Assembly: GCA_037043455.1 (NCBI GenBank)
Contig: JAWPHD010002609.1
Coordinates: 124,001 to 188,000 of the forward strand
Reading direction: 5' to 3'
DNA: 64,000 bases
From: Cyrtodaria siliqua
Taxonomy: Eukaryota > Mollusca > Bivalvia > Adapedonta > Hiatellidae
Shown: positions 35,501 to 44,934 of the stretch, in pieces
Numbering within the stretch: position 1 is the first letter of the stretch
How the letters are laid out: each line of letters starts with the position of its first letter
Position numbers and translations under genes: made by a program
Notes under the pieces: generated by a model
Seen by the model: only the letters and a program-made list of their open reading frames with translations
Databases searched by the model: none
What the model was told of the DNA's origin: nothing

Positions 35501-36939
35501 GAGCTAATACACATATTTTTATGTCTGTACAGGTTTTTCAATGAGTTTCTGATGGCCAATGAACGTCACGTGGCCAAGGAGGTGCGGGATGAATACATGG
35601 ATACCATGAGTAAAATATACTTCTCCTACTTCAAAGGCTACCTCAGTCGTCTCATGAAACTTCAGGTAAGCCCTGCCTAGTGTAGATGTACATGTAGTTG
35701 GCAATTTAATCCATAGGAAAGGAACTCTATAAGCAACAGCTTGCGTTCCAATCCTTTTTCACATTTTGTATTATGTACATTTTCACCGATTGTATAAATA
35801 TTGGAAATAAAATAAGTTTAAACCAATTTAATCAATGTCCATTATATATATATAAATTTTTAAAAAATTCCTTCTACATTTGTTTGTTAGAAATTTCAAA
35901 ATTTGGACTTGCCAACCTGTTGCCTTCAAGCAAAATATAAAAACAGTGTTCTTCCATAGATTAAAAAATGCATTAAACCTTTGAAATAAGTATTCAAAAG
36001 ACTGATTGTGAAATATTGTTAATAATAATGCTTGAAACTTCGACATAGATATTAGGTTCATCATCTTGAAAGAAATTATTTTGTTCTTATAATGTTTTAA
36101 ATCTGTTACACCAAATACTGTATCCTTTATATAAGTTTTTTATTCATTCATTAAAAATAATATCAACTAGAACCAATTTGATGGTGTGCCATCGCAGATC
36201 CCCATGCGTTTTTCACACAGGTTAATATGGTAAACAAATATATCCTTTATTGAGTGTTGAGTGTTCTTTGATAATCGGGATACAAATGGTACTATGTATG
36301 TTATACTATGTATGGCACTGTAAATTAATAAATTAAATTTAGGGTATTTAGGTATTTGAACTTTTGACCCCAACCTTGACCCTGGAGAGAAAAATCCCCC
36401 CGCCCCCACCAGTTTCATATGTTGTTTATCTTCCAAAGACGAGTATAATTATGTTCAACAATTAAATAGTGCATAACCTGTCGCAGATAAAATCATGCGG
36501 CTTTATAACGTGACCTCAGTTTCATTCATTTCAGTGGGTCTGTCACTAAAACTGACAAACACAATGAAACAGATGGGTTAACCAGAATTTAAATTTTGAA
36601 CAACATTATGCCAACCTGTTGCCTTAAAGCAAAATATAAAAACAGTGTACTTCCATAGATTAAAAAATGTAGTAAACCTTTGAAATAAGTATTCTAAAGA
36701 CTGTGAAATATTGTCAATAATAATGCTTGAAACTTCGACATAGATATTAGGTTCATCATCTTGAAAGAAACGTTATTAAACAAGATTTGTCACCATTTAA
36801 TGACTGGTATACCATTACAAAATTAAAAAATAATTCTATAATCAAGGTTGTCTGTGTAATTGTGGTTACATTGTTTTCCAGTTTGTGGAGCTGGCCACCA
36901 AGGATGATATGATGGCCGTGGATGAAAATGCAAAGAAAG
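20443..36939 (+). CDS. VPS52: VPS52, GARP/EARP complex subunit, N-terminal and central exons
   Basis: VPS52 is a core subunit of the GARP and EARP tethering complexes, which capture endosome-derived vesicles at the trans-Golgi network and recycling endosomes. Ten exons (20443-20518, 23058-23110, 25773-25848, 28129-28196, 28523-28636, 30028-30089, 30348-30498, 34064-34164, 35533-35665, 36882-36939) join in phase to about 280 codons. The peptide closely follows human VPS52: LGELDLTSDDFLLEEVDIHI, VKEALKTGVDLRQYSKQIE, RMEQMLNGFQSDLSSISTEI, KIREYMLQKINSFKKPMSNY, KEVRDEYMDTMSKIYFSY. The Met at 20446 opens the conserved block and may be the start, though a further 5' exon is possible. About 400 C-terminal residues expected from the human protein are not found. 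The last donor looks AT-AC (U12) type. Introns carry three minisatellites. Confidence 0.93.
20624..21984 (+). repeat. Family-1 array element with a nested MITE
   Basis: Head TTTTTAGCTGTAGTGATCAA, then units with TTGTAGCGACTACTCCTCTG and GCCATCTTTGTTTACATAG. Ends AAGGTCATTGACCTCTTG. A MITE at 21031-21328 splits one unit. Confidence 0.92.
21031..21328. mobile_element. hAT-like MITE, TIR CAGTGTTCTCCCCAGG
   Basis: Perfect 16-bp TIRs CAGTGTTCTCCCCAGG and CCTGGGGAGAACACTG, with GGCATGTCG also inverted inside. 298 bp. Younger than the family-1 array it sits in. Confidence 0.88.
22236..22900. repeat. 17-bp minisatellite, about 38 copies
   Basis: Unit ACCTGTATTAAGAGACC, with a common variant in which GTATTAAG becomes GTGATAAG. 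It lies in the VPS52 intron between the exons at 20443 and 23058. Similar degenerate text begins at 22190 (AAGGGACCACAGTTTC). Confidence 0.93.
23058..23110 (+). CDS. VPS52: VPS52 exon: HIQQNLDDDIVKEALKT
   Basis: Acceptor GTTTCAG, donor ACT|GTAAGT. With the carried base it gives I-HIQQNLDDDIVKEALKT, matching the human block after the LGELD motif. Confidence 0.95.
23283..23350 (+). other. tRNA-Gln-like pseudo-tRNA
   Basis: CCATGGTGTAATGGTTAGCA matches the D-arm of tRNA-Gln and TATCCAGGGATCG its anticodon 3' side. The B-box region GTGCATTCTATCCC is degraded and the acceptor stem does not pair. Not a functional tRNA. Confidence 0.5.
23400..25646 (+). repeat. Family-J repeat interrupted by a family-1 element
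   Basis: The left part (23400-23978) opens with TTAAAAGTGCCTCCGTTTGT and the right part (25496-25646) ends GTCGACTTCGTTCTAG. Both match the continuous copy at 14900-15600. The family-1 element lies between. Confidence 0.85.
23979..25495 (+). repeat. Family-1 array element inside family J
   Basis: Head AGCTCGACTGGTCAGAGATC, CCGTCCGCCCGTCC-rich stretch, about four units, and tail AAGGTCATTGACCTCTTG followed by T's. Lies in the VPS52 intron before the exon at 25773. Confidence 0.93.
25773..25848 (+). CDS. VPS52: VPS52 exon: GVDLRQYSKQIESELLHVE
   Basis: Acceptor GTTTTCAG, donor T|GTATCC. Ends one base into a Tyr codon completed by the next exon (SITDY-IKES). Reading on past the donor gives a longer open frame that is intronic. 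Confidence 0.94.
26075..27340 (+). repeat. Family-1 array element, intact ends
   Basis: Head AGCTCTACTGATCAGAGATC, tail CAGTAGAGCTTCAAGGTCAT then TGACCTCTTG. Units step 320 bp (for example 26481 to 26801). Lies in the next VPS52 intron. Confidence 0.94.
27341..28128. other. VPS52 intron, small inverted repeats only
   Basis: GAGTATCCGGT (about 27440) pairs with ACCGGATAC (about 27485), and TTCTTGCATACC (about 27511) pairs with GGTATGCAAGAA (about 27677). These suggest an eroded MITE. No exon seen. Confidence 0.4.
28129..28196 (+). CDS. VPS52: VPS52 exon: IKESQNISSLHKQIVACDTI
   Basis: Acceptor GCTACAG, donor GAG|GTGAGT. Encodes the conserved ES-NI-SLH-QI-ACD stretch of the N-terminal coiled-coil region. 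Confidence 0.95.
28361..28522 (+). pseudogene. Tandem partial copies of the following VPS52 exon
   Basis: From 28417 the sequence repeats the exon at 28523 with its own TATAG acceptor and the RMEQMLNGFQSDLSSISTEI codons, then changes after SLHEP and has no good donor. A third, shorter piece of the same unit (28361-28416) holds only the exon-end and intron part. The repeat step is 106-107 bp. The copy at 28417 is probably skipped, but its acceptor looks usable, so mis-splicing is possible. Confidence 0.85.
28523..28636 (+). CDS. VPS52: VPS52 exon: RMEQMLNGFQSDLSSISTE
   Basis: 38 codons, phase 0 at both ends, acceptor TTTATAG and donor CAG|GTACAT. Encodes RMEQMLNGFQSDLSSISTEI, then QSLQEQSIAMNVKLKNRQ. 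A damaged second copy of its first two thirds lies 106 bp upstream. Confidence 0.95.
29511..29898. mobile_element. MITE with TIR ACTGAAAGGAAAAAGAAA
   Basis: Left ACTGAAAGGAAAAAGAAACG, right TTTCTTTTTCCTTTCAGT. Arms stay similar for about 60 bp (GGAATTT, TATATATTGTA). 388 bp in a VPS52 intron. Confidence 0.85.
30028..30089 (+). CDS. VPS52: VPS52 exon: SIRGELSQFVDEMVIPESMI
   Basis: Acceptor ATTTCAG, donor AA|GTGAGT; aligns to the human block RGKLGELVDGLVVPSALV. Confidence 0.93.
30348..30498 (+). CDS. VPS52: VPS52 exon: HILDTAVTEREFLEQLHELN
   Basis: Acceptor GTTTCAG, donor AAG|GTACGT. Fifty codons after the completed Asn, running through EQSFHDARSCTDVKDILDKL to KIK. Confidence 0.95.
30640..30813 (+). 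mobile_element. 3' end fragment of a non-LTR retrotransposon
   Basis: Ends with GGGCCGGTGGCCAAAATTGC, then AATAAAGAAATTGAAATTGA, the usual 3' end of CR1/L2-like elements in marine invertebrates (family knowledge). The 18-bp minisatellite begins at the next base. Confidence 0.6.
30814..33690. repeat. 18-bp minisatellite with higher-order structure, about 160 copies
   Basis: Unit GGTCTGTCAAGGTATGTT, with variants TATATT, TATTTT, GCATGTT and GTGTGTT. Blocks recur at higher order: the variant CTGTCATGATATGTTGG appears near 31037, 31306, 31668, 31850, 32001, 32637, 32788 and 32940, and a block containing GTCAAAAAATGTTGG recurs 945 bp apart (32226 and 33171). Open frames on both strands are by-products of a unit length divisible by three. 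It is intronic to VPS52. Confidence 0.95.
34064..34164 (+). CDS. VPS52: VPS52 exon: AIAKIREYMLQKINSFKKP
   Basis: Acceptor TTATAG, donor CAG|GTAAGA. Encodes KIREYMLQKINSFKKPMSNY and QIPQNSMLKF, among the most conserved VPS52 residues. Confidence 0.96.
34409..34705. mobile_element. Fold-back element with about 75-bp arms
   Basis: Left arm GAAGTGTTTTGGCTGTA ... GTATTTTTATTTACCACTAA; right arm is the inverse. It lies in the VPS52 intron after the exon at 34064. A third partial arm appears near 34855. Confidence 0.75.
35533..35665 (+). CDS. VPS52: VPS52 exon: FFNEFLMANERHVAKEVRD
   Basis: Acceptor TGTACAG, donor CAG|GTAAGC. Encodes FFNEFLMANERHVAKEVRDE, then YMDTMSKIYFSYFKGYLSRL-MKLQ. Confidence 0.96.
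35911..36772. repeat. Direct repeat pair, about 165 bp each
   Basis: 35911-36078 and 36609-36772 are nearly identical (CCAACCTGTTGCC ... TAGATATTAGGTTCATCATC) in the same direction, about 700 bp apart, in the last recognised VPS52 intron. Confidence 0.85.
36882..36939 (+). CDS. VPS52: VPS52 last recognised exon, ending at an AT-AC type donor
   Basis: Acceptor GTTTTCCAG; encodes FVELATKDDMMAVDENAKK plus the first base (G) of the next codon. The human protein continues KKG-FFS, so an exon ending in phase 1 after KK-G is what homology predicts. What follows is ATATCCTTTATG, not GT. ATATCCTT is the U12-type AT-AC donor consensus. If unspliced, the frame stops six codons later at TAA (36955). Confidence 0.85.
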
Positions 36940-36951
36940 ATATCCTTTATG
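36940..36951 (+). promoter_or_regulatory. Candidate U12-type (AT-AC) 5' splice site
   Basis: ATATCCTTTATG directly after the VPS52 exon. It matches the ATATCCTT consensus recognised by U11/U6atac. Homology predicts a phase-1 exon end exactly here, and no GT donor fits. The matching AC acceptor was not located. Confidence 0.7.
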
Positions 36952-37124
36952 TATAAATATTTCGTAACATCTCACATGTTCAAACTACAGGTAAGTGTAG
37001 TAGCAGCATCCTTTCTGTTTTCAGTCTCAACTTTTTTTATTAAAACTATAGGCAAAGTAACACATAATGTGTATATATAATGCGTAAATTCAAATAATGT
37101 TTGTTTCTCCTGTACCTACCTGCT

Positions 37125-37915
37125 CTGTATTTTTGTCTCGCCTTTCGAAGAAAAAAAGAGTTGTTGCTTTTCCGGCGGCGTCAACATTCAAGTTTTGCGT
37201 TTAGGATATTTTTTCATAATCTGTATGCACTAGACCTTTCAAACTTTGCTTATAGTTGTATCATGGGTGGTACATCGCAACGTGACAAAGCAAATGTGGA
37301 AGTGACCTTGACCAAGCAAAGGGCTGATAACTTACTAATTTTTAGGTTCAGGTTTTGCGTTTAGGTCACTTTTTCACAAACTGTATGCACTAGACCTTTC
37401 AAAATTTGCTTAAAGTTGTATCTTAGGTGGTACATGGCAACGTGACAAAGCAAATGTGGAAGTGACCTTGACCCTCCAAACAAAGGGCAGATAACTTAAT
37501 AATGTTTAGGTTCAACTTTTGCGTTTAGGTCACTTTTTCACAAACTGTATGCACTAAGACCTTTAAAACTGTGCTTATAGTTGTTATCTTGAATGGTACA
37601 TCACAACGTGACAAACAAATGTGAGAGTGACCTTGACCCTCCAAGCAAGGGCAGATAACCTTATAATTTTTACCTTCAACTTTGGCCTTTAGGTCACTTT
37701 TTTACAAATTGTATGCACTAAGACTTTTCAAACTTTGGTTATAGTTGTATCTCGAGTGGTACATTGCAACGTAACAAAGCAAATGTGGATGTGACCTTCA
37801 CCATCCAAGCAAAGGGCAGATAACTTTAATTGTTACATTTACATCACTTTCTCATGGACTAGAATTATGCACTAGATGTTTTAAACCTAATTTATATCTT
37901 AATCATATTCTATTT
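37125..37915 (+). repeat. Family-3 tandem repeat
   Basis: About four units of roughly 170 bp with TTTTGCGTTTAGGTCACTTT, CTGTATGCACTAGACC and GTGACCTTGACCCTCCAA. Opens with GTCTCGCCTTTCGAAGAAAA. A second copy is at 62515. Confidence 0.85.
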
Positions 37916-38007
37916 TGACGTAGTTGTGTCTTTGTTAGTGCATCTTTTTTTTGGATGCCTGGATTACATCTATGATCTTGACCTACTTTTTGGAGCTGAT
38001 GATTTTT

Positions 38008-38963
38008 AGCTCTACTGGCTAAAGGCCTTCATTTTTCATCCGATCTTTACCAGACTTTACCAGATTGTTAATATCAATGAAAGCTCGCACAAATTCGAAA
38101 ACTAGCCAGATCCGACTAATAAAAGCGGAGTTATGGCCCTTGATTTAGTTAAAAATGCTATATTTTGCCTCGTTAAGACGATAGGGCCTTCATTTTTCAT
38201 CCTATCTTTACCAAACTTTACCACATTGTTATTATCAATAAAAGCTCGGAAAAGTTCGAATAACAGCCGTATCGGACTAGTAACAGCAGAGTTATGGCCC
38301 TTGATTTAGTTAAAAATGCTATATTTTGCCTCGTCAAGACGATAGGGGCTTCATTGTTCATCCGATCTTTACCAAACTTTATCAGATTGTTAATGTCTAT
38401 GAAAGCTTGGACTAGTTAAAAAACATTCATAGCGGAGTTAATGCCCTTGATTTAGTTCAAAATGCTATATTTTGCCTTGTCATACGATAGGGCCTTCACT
38501 TCGCCAAACTTTGCCAGATTTTATTATTTTATTTGTTGTTGTTTTTTTAAAAAAAAAATTTTGTTGAATTGTTTTTGTTGTTAAATTTTTTTGAATTTTG
38601 TTTTTTTGAATTTTTTTATTTATTTTTTATTTGATTTTTTGATTTAGTTTTTTATTCTTTTTTGTTTTGATATTTTTTTTGGAATATGTTGGACAAGTCG
38701 GACCAGTAACAGAGGAGTTATGGCTCTGGATTTAGTTAAAAATGCTATATTTTGCCTCCTTAATACGGTAGGGCCTTCATTTTTCATCTGATCTTTTAAA
38801 TACCAAACTTTACCAGATTCTTTAGTTATGGCCTTTGATTTAGTCAAAAAGCTGTTTTTTGCCCGAAACTTTCAAAAAACGTAAATGGCAGTCACTTGCT
38901 TCATTGATGTTATAAAAGCCATGTTAGCCAGTAGAGCGTCCACAGGCCCTCTTGGGCCTCTTG
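38008..38963 (+). repeat. Family-2 array element, intact ends
   Basis: Head AGCTCTACTGGCTAAAGGCC; tail GCCAGTAGAGCG, then CAGGCCCTCTTGGGCCTCTT-G. The interior has a long T-rich insert around 38530-38680. Confidence 0.9.
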
Positions 38964-39108
38964 TTTTCCTAGTCAATTCAATAAGGTATTTAAATTTATT
39001 ACAAAACAAAACAAACTGAACTGAACAACATTTCCATGGCTGATATTTAAAAAGGTATATCTGATAACATGTTTAAATTGTTTAAAATAATAACAACACC
39101 TGCAGGGC

Positions 39109-40212
39109 AGGGCCTCCACTAAGGTACAAATTTAGGAAGTTCGAACTTCCTGTATATCACATTTGGAAGTTCATGGGGAAAATTTAGGAAGTTTCAGTGT
39201 TTGGTCATGGCATTCATACTCAGTCTTTGCGTCAGTGATTCCGCATGGTGGTGAGGGAAACAACACATCTAAATTGTTAAAAAGAAAAAAAGGATATTTA
39301 TAATCATCTATATGTTTATAAAAGAAAATATTTGATGACATCATTATATAAACCTTTTCAAACTAAAAATACTTAATTTGCCTTTGCGCGCCATGCCCCA
39401 CCCACAAGTTTTATACAGTGAATTACATTTTGCAAACAGTTTTCAATTTATCAGTCCAGGAAAGCTTTTAAATTGGCATACATTAATAAAAGGTATGTAA
39501 AACTGTCAAGTGTAGTAATAAATGTAACAGATTCTTTAATTTATTATCAAAGCAATCGATTATTTTTGCCAGTGATAATTTCACTTCCGTGTTTAGTCTC
39601 CATTCGCGAAGAGTTCTTTCCCCTAGGTTAGAGATTATTAAATATTGTTTGTCTATCAGCTAGTACTTCGTTTCTATTTGTAACTTTGATAAATACATAG
39701 AAAAATGACAGAAAGATATAAAAGAAATAGCCTAAAAAGTATAATCTGTTTGTGTAAGGAGTTTCAACTTTGTGGTTAATGAATATAAATTAAGCAATTT
39801 GGCATCGAGATTATACTGCTACTTTCATTTTGTGAAATGCGCCGGCTAGGCCAATTATCTAATTAACACTCTCTCCTCTCACCAGCCACGCGTGTGACCC
39901 TTGATAAAAACTGGACAAAACCAGTTTTACCTGTCAATTTCATGCTCCAAAGAGTTTTAATTGCTTTACAACGTGTTACGTCGCAAGTCTCAAATGAAAT
40001 TAGATTAGATGGGTGGGGCTATAATCGGTAATTTACAGATTATGGGACGTCCGTAGTAAAGAATCTAAAAGTAAAAAAATTGAAGTTTTTGGCAGTACAC
40101 TGTACGCCTTTGATGTTAATTTTTGCCGTATAACTACGATTTTTTTACGTAATTTACGGCCGTATGCCCGTGGACGTAATTTACGGCCGTACGCCCGTTA
40201 ACGGAAGCCCTG
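39109..40212. mobile_element. hAT-like element with perfect 8-bp target duplication
   Basis: Termini AGGGCCTCC and GGAAGCCCTG, with TGCAGGGC repeated exactly at 39101-39108 and 40213-40220. Eight-base duplications mark hAT transposition. No transposase frame is visible in 1.1 kb, so it is non-autonomous. Confidence 0.75.
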
Positions 40213-40239
40213 TGCAGGGCCTAAATTCAACAATTTTTT

Positions 40240-41613
40240 TGAGCACAAGAATCAGACTCGGACTCAAAATCTCAGAGCTTATGGAATGGTGTGTTGTCCG
40301 TCGTCCCTCGTCCGTCCGTCCGTCCGTTAACTTTTACCTCGTTAAGACGATAGGGCCTTCATTTGTCATCCGATCTTTACCAAACTTTAACAGATTGTTA
40401 ATATCAATGAAAGCTCGGACATATCAGACTAATAACAGCAGAGTTATGGCCCTTGACTTAGTTTAAAATGCTATATGTTGCCTCGTTAAGACGATAGGGC
40501 CTTCATTTTTTATCCGATCTTTACCAGATTGTTAATATCAATGAAAGCTCGAACAGTTTCGAAAACCAGCCAGATCAAACCAGTAACAGCGGAGTTAAGG
40601 CCCTTGACTTAGTTAAAAATGCTATATGTTGCCTCGTTAAGACGATAGGGCCTTCATTTTTCATCCGATCTTTACCAAACTTTACCAGATTGTTAATATA
40701 AATGAAAGCTCGGACAAGTTCTAAAACTAACCAGATCGGACCAGTAACAGCGGAGTTATGGCCCTTGATTTAGTTAAATATGCTATATTTTGCCTCATTA
40801 ATACTAGGACAGGGCCTTCATTTTTCATCCGATCTTTACCAAACTTTACCAGATTGTTACTATCAATGAAAGCTCCAACAAACTTCTAACCCAGCCAGAT
40901 TGGACCATTTACACCGGAGTTATGGCCCTTGCTTTTCTGAAATATGCTATATTTTGGCCTCATTAAGAAGAAAGGGCCTTCATTTGGCCAGATTTCAGTG
41001 AAACTTTTCAAGGATGATCAGTACCAAGCCTAGTTGTACATATCGTCACCGTGTTCCAGTTGAATGATTTTGGCGGAGTTATGTCCCTTTAAAGGTTTTA
41101 ATACACAAACTTTGTCTGGACTAGTTCTCCTGAACCTCTGGCTGGATTTTAACTAAATTTGACAAGGATGATCAGTATCAAGCCTAATTGTGCATATCAT
41201 CGCCATATTCGTGTTGAATTATTTTTGGCAGAGTTATCGCCCTTTAAAGGTTTTAATAGCCAAACGTTGTCCAGATTAGTCTCTTCTGAACTCCTTACTG
41301 GATTTCAACGAATCTTGATGGGGATGATCAGTACCAATCCTAGTTGCACCTGTCGTTGCCGTGTTGTGGTTGAATGAATTTTGGCAGAGTTATGACCCCT
41401 TAAAGGTTTTAATATACTAACTTTGTACAGACTAGTTCTCCTGAACCTATGGCTGGATTTCAACGAAACATGTCAGGGACAATCAGTACCAAGCCTAGTT
41501 GCGTTTATCATCACCATGTTCTGGTTGAACGATATTTGAAAGAGTTATGGCCCCTTATACATAAACTTTATCTAGAGCCAGTCGAACGTCCACAGGCCCT
41601 CTTGGGCCTCTTG
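40240..41613 (+). repeat. Family-2 array element, larger copy
   Basis: Degenerate head with CCGTCCGTCCGTCCGTTAAC, units with GATAGGGCCTTCATTTTTCA, then about four diverged units (41000-41560) with AGGATGATCAGTACCAAGCC. Tail AGGCCCTCTTGGGCCTCTTG. Confidence 0.88.
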
Positions 41614-41698
41614 TTTGCAAACCCTATCAACACAAAAGTATGGGTAAGAATTGTGATTTTCAGATTCTTGAGCTCAAAAGTTTGATGAATATTATTCC

Positions 41699-43035
41699 AG
41701 GTGTGTATTTAATCAACCGACTGTAATGCCTACTTACATTCCTTTAAATATGTAAATACCCCAAAAATGAAGGATACTACACATGGCTAAGAAAGACATT
41801 TAGCGACAATACTCAATTAAAATCAGAACAATGGGGTAATACCCAATTACCAGTCAAAGCTTATCTGTTGCTGTACTTACAGATTTTAAAAAATCAGGAT
41901 TGCTGTGTGTCACTTTAAGGTAGATACTTGATCATTTAATACTTTTTGAAGGGGATACAAATTTGTGGAGGAATCCAATTTCAAGAAATAGTTCCAAACA
42001 ATTTTCCATTCAAGGTCATGGACCTCTTGTTGATACAAATCCTGTATCTCGGCTTGCGAGAAATGATTATAGACACATCTGCATGGTGTATTTCCCTCCC
42101 TATAGCCCTATGTTTGTTTCGTTCAAATTAAAGTTGTCTTGAATCTCTCTTATATCTCTTGAAAAATGATTGTCAGATGCAGTATTCATACATTTTAATC
42201 CTCTCTTTTTAATCTTTCACTTCAACATTTAATTACTGATAACGTGTCGCCAGTTGTCAATCATTTATCCATTTTAACCAATCAAACCAATACTATACCT
42301 GCGACAAACAATAGCATGTGCAACAGTATAATAAAGCATGTGCAACTGTGTTATAATATGACCTATTGTCAATATACTCCAACATCAACAATAGGGCGGA
42401 GATAAGTACTGGCGACATGTTAATTGGCAGACACTGGTATATGCCATTCCAGACATATGTGTATGTAGCTGGGAGCATGCAAAGTCTGGTGTGTTACAAT
42501 GGAGGCTATGATTTGCCAATACCTCTGTTATACAAAATTTGATTGGAAGTGGCATGCTATCAGTTACACAATATACAAACACAGTAGCGATGTTGACATA
42601 GTTGAGAATTAAGTGCGAAATTGAAAAATAAAATATTTCCACCAGGTTTATATTGTCCCAGACCTGTGGGCAGGACTTGAATTTCATCTATACCAAGGGC
42701 TGCAGGCCCATGGTTTCCATGGGTTCAATCCTCCGTGGTGCCACTGTGTTCCGTTGGCGTGTTCTTTGGGCAAGACACTTTTCCTTAGCCTCGTCCGTCG
42801 GATGGGGACGTAAACCTGGCGGTCCCGTGTATCGGTCTATCCTCCGAGCACGTTAAAGAACCAAGGAATCTATTCGATAATAAGAGTAGGGCAGGTTCCC
42901 GGATTCCTATGTATCCTTCCCCTCTCTGGGGCGGCTCTAAATAACCTGTACTGTGTTGATGAGCCATTAAACAACATTCAATTCAGTTCAAGTCCCAAAC
43001 ACCAGGTCTTTGTCTCGCACAGTATCAAATCGCTG
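41699..43035 (+). repeat. Segment X, first copy, with a SINE inserted
   Basis: Matches 57540-58415 (GACTGTAATGCCTACTTACA, GTTGATACAAATCCTGTATC, TAAAATATTTCCA), in the same direction. Together with 38965-39100 it forms the first copy of X, interrupted by 2.6 kb of hAT-like and family-2 DNA. Confidence 0.85.
42719..42990 (+). mobile_element. SINE, 5'-truncated, inserted in segment X
   Basis: Begins at the B box (GGTTCAATCCTCCGTGGTGC) and ends AACATTCAATTCAGTTC. Absent from the duplicate of this segment near 58370, so it arrived after the duplication. Confidence 0.85.
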
Positions 43036-43067
43036 GAAATATATTATTTCTTATCTGACATGGATTT

Positions 43068-43830
43068 TCAGATCACCTGAGCCGAAAGGCTCAAGGTAAT
43101 CTATTGGAATCGCCCTTCATCCGTCCTTCAGTCTGAGCGTCCGTCCACACTTCAAACGACTTCTCCTCTGAAACCGCTTTGCCAATTTTGACCAAACTTC
43201 ACATGGATGATCCTTAGATGAATGCTTTTTAGATTTGTTAAAATTAGGTTAGTGCAACATCCAAGATGGCTTCCATGCATTATCATATAAATTATGGTCA
43301 GAACCTTAACAAATCTTCTTCTCAAGAACTACTGGACAGATTTCGACAGTTTTTCTTTTAAAATGATCGCCAATGCCTAGACTATCAAGTTTGTTCAAAT
43401 GAAGTCCCCAGGATCAAAAATGGCTGTGCCCCGGGGGTCCAAAGTTTGTATATTGAGATTTTGCATGTTTTTCATAGACTTATATAGAAAAAAATCTTTA
43501 AAAAAATCTTCTTCTCTGAAACATCAAGGCACAGAGCTCTCATGTAGTACATGTAGCATCAGCTTATGGTCCTCTACTAAGTTTGTTCAAATGGTGACCC
43601 TGGGATCCAATTTGTCCCCACCCCGGGGGTCACAGTTTTAACAGTTTTACTTATTTAGGACAACAATTAAAAAATCTTCAATTCTGAAACTACAAGAGAC
43701 AGAGGTTTAATATTTTGCATTTACTATAAGGTTATGGTCCTTTACCAAGTTTGTTCAAATGGTCACCCTGGGTTCACACACATTTGGCCCTGCCCCATTG
43801 TCACATGGTTTACATAGACTTGTATAGGGA
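43068..43830 (+). repeat. Family-4 dispersed repeat
   Basis: Opens with a hairpin (CCTGAGCCGAAAGGCTCAAG), then CGTCCGTCC and modules with CAATTTTGACCAAACTTCAC and CCAAGTTTGTTCAAATGG. About 200-bp units. Confidence 0.8.
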
Positions 43831-44547
43831 AAAACTTAAAAGAAAGATGATCCTTTTTTCTAATAACTTCATTCCAGTTATCTTCCCCTACTTTTCATAT
43901 TTCATCGACTTTGTTGTTTTTACATATTCCTACCATTTCAAAGAAAGAAAGAAAGAAAGATAGAAGCTCAATGGCATCTTTTACAATTCAGCCTTAATTG
44001 CATTATTATATAATATAAGGCCTAATCTTATTAAGTTGAATCTTAACAAAATAATAATCTGAAAATATTATTCTTTGCATATAAATCACCTCTAACATTT
44101 ACAATGCATATCAGTTAAAGTAGGACAAACTCTGCACTTAAACACTCTCTTCCTGCTGAACACTCATGAAGTGGTCATTTTCAGAAAATTGAAATATAGG
44201 ATATATATTTTTGTTTGGAATTTTAACATGAATATTTGTATTACATAGAATTTGTGAAATCGTATAGGTGTTAGTGTTGGCCCGGCTGGTGTACCGGTAT
44301 ATTGCGATACGTACCCGAGCAATATGCTTATTGTATTGGAAAGTCTTGTATCGGCTGTATCAAACTAAACTTAATACACATTACGATGATACATTTTGCA
44401 TTCATCCTTTTCGAAACAGACAATAAACTATACAGTAAAAAGTAAACCCAGAGGCTAGTCTGATAACAAAAATATTAAGTTGCCAATTAGCCCACTGAGA
44501 TGTTTGTGTTTGGCAGAGTTTAATTGCGGTCATTTTGCTTTCAATTC

Positions 44548-44678
44548 AACATACCCCTCCAGGGCATAATGATGTCACGCGCACTTGTTTTCATTTCAGT
44601 GGGAGGGGTAAGTCAACATACCCCTCCAGGGCATAATGACGTCACGTGCACTTGTTTTCATTTTAGTGGGAGGGGTAA
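44548..44678. repeat. Two 66-bp tandem copies with CRE-like sites
   Basis: CAACATACCCCTCCAGGGCA, ATGA-TGTCACGCGCA (copy 1) or ATGACGTCACGTGCA (copy 2), and TAGTGGGAGGGGTAA. Copy 2 holds a perfect TGACGTCA and an overlapping CACGTG. Confidence 0.85.
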
Positions 44679-44934
44679 ACATGATAGCATGTGCAAATAT
44701 ATAATAAAATCTATATATTTTGAGGTTGTTTCATAATTTCATCTTGAATGAAAGCCTGAAAATATAAACAACCTGGATATGTCTAGATAGTCCATTCAAA
44801 GATGGAGTTCTCGTACAAGTCTAAGTAAAGCCTTAAGACAAAATGGAAGGAGACAGTATGTAATGTTATGGAAGTAATTTGTGACATTTGAACTTGATAA
44901 CAAGTTTTCACAATGGGATTTTATGATCAAAATA

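Noticed and set aside
41946..42131. Small frames in segment X (also at 57811-58074)
   Set aside because: Frames are not conserved between the two X copies and start in repeat sequence.
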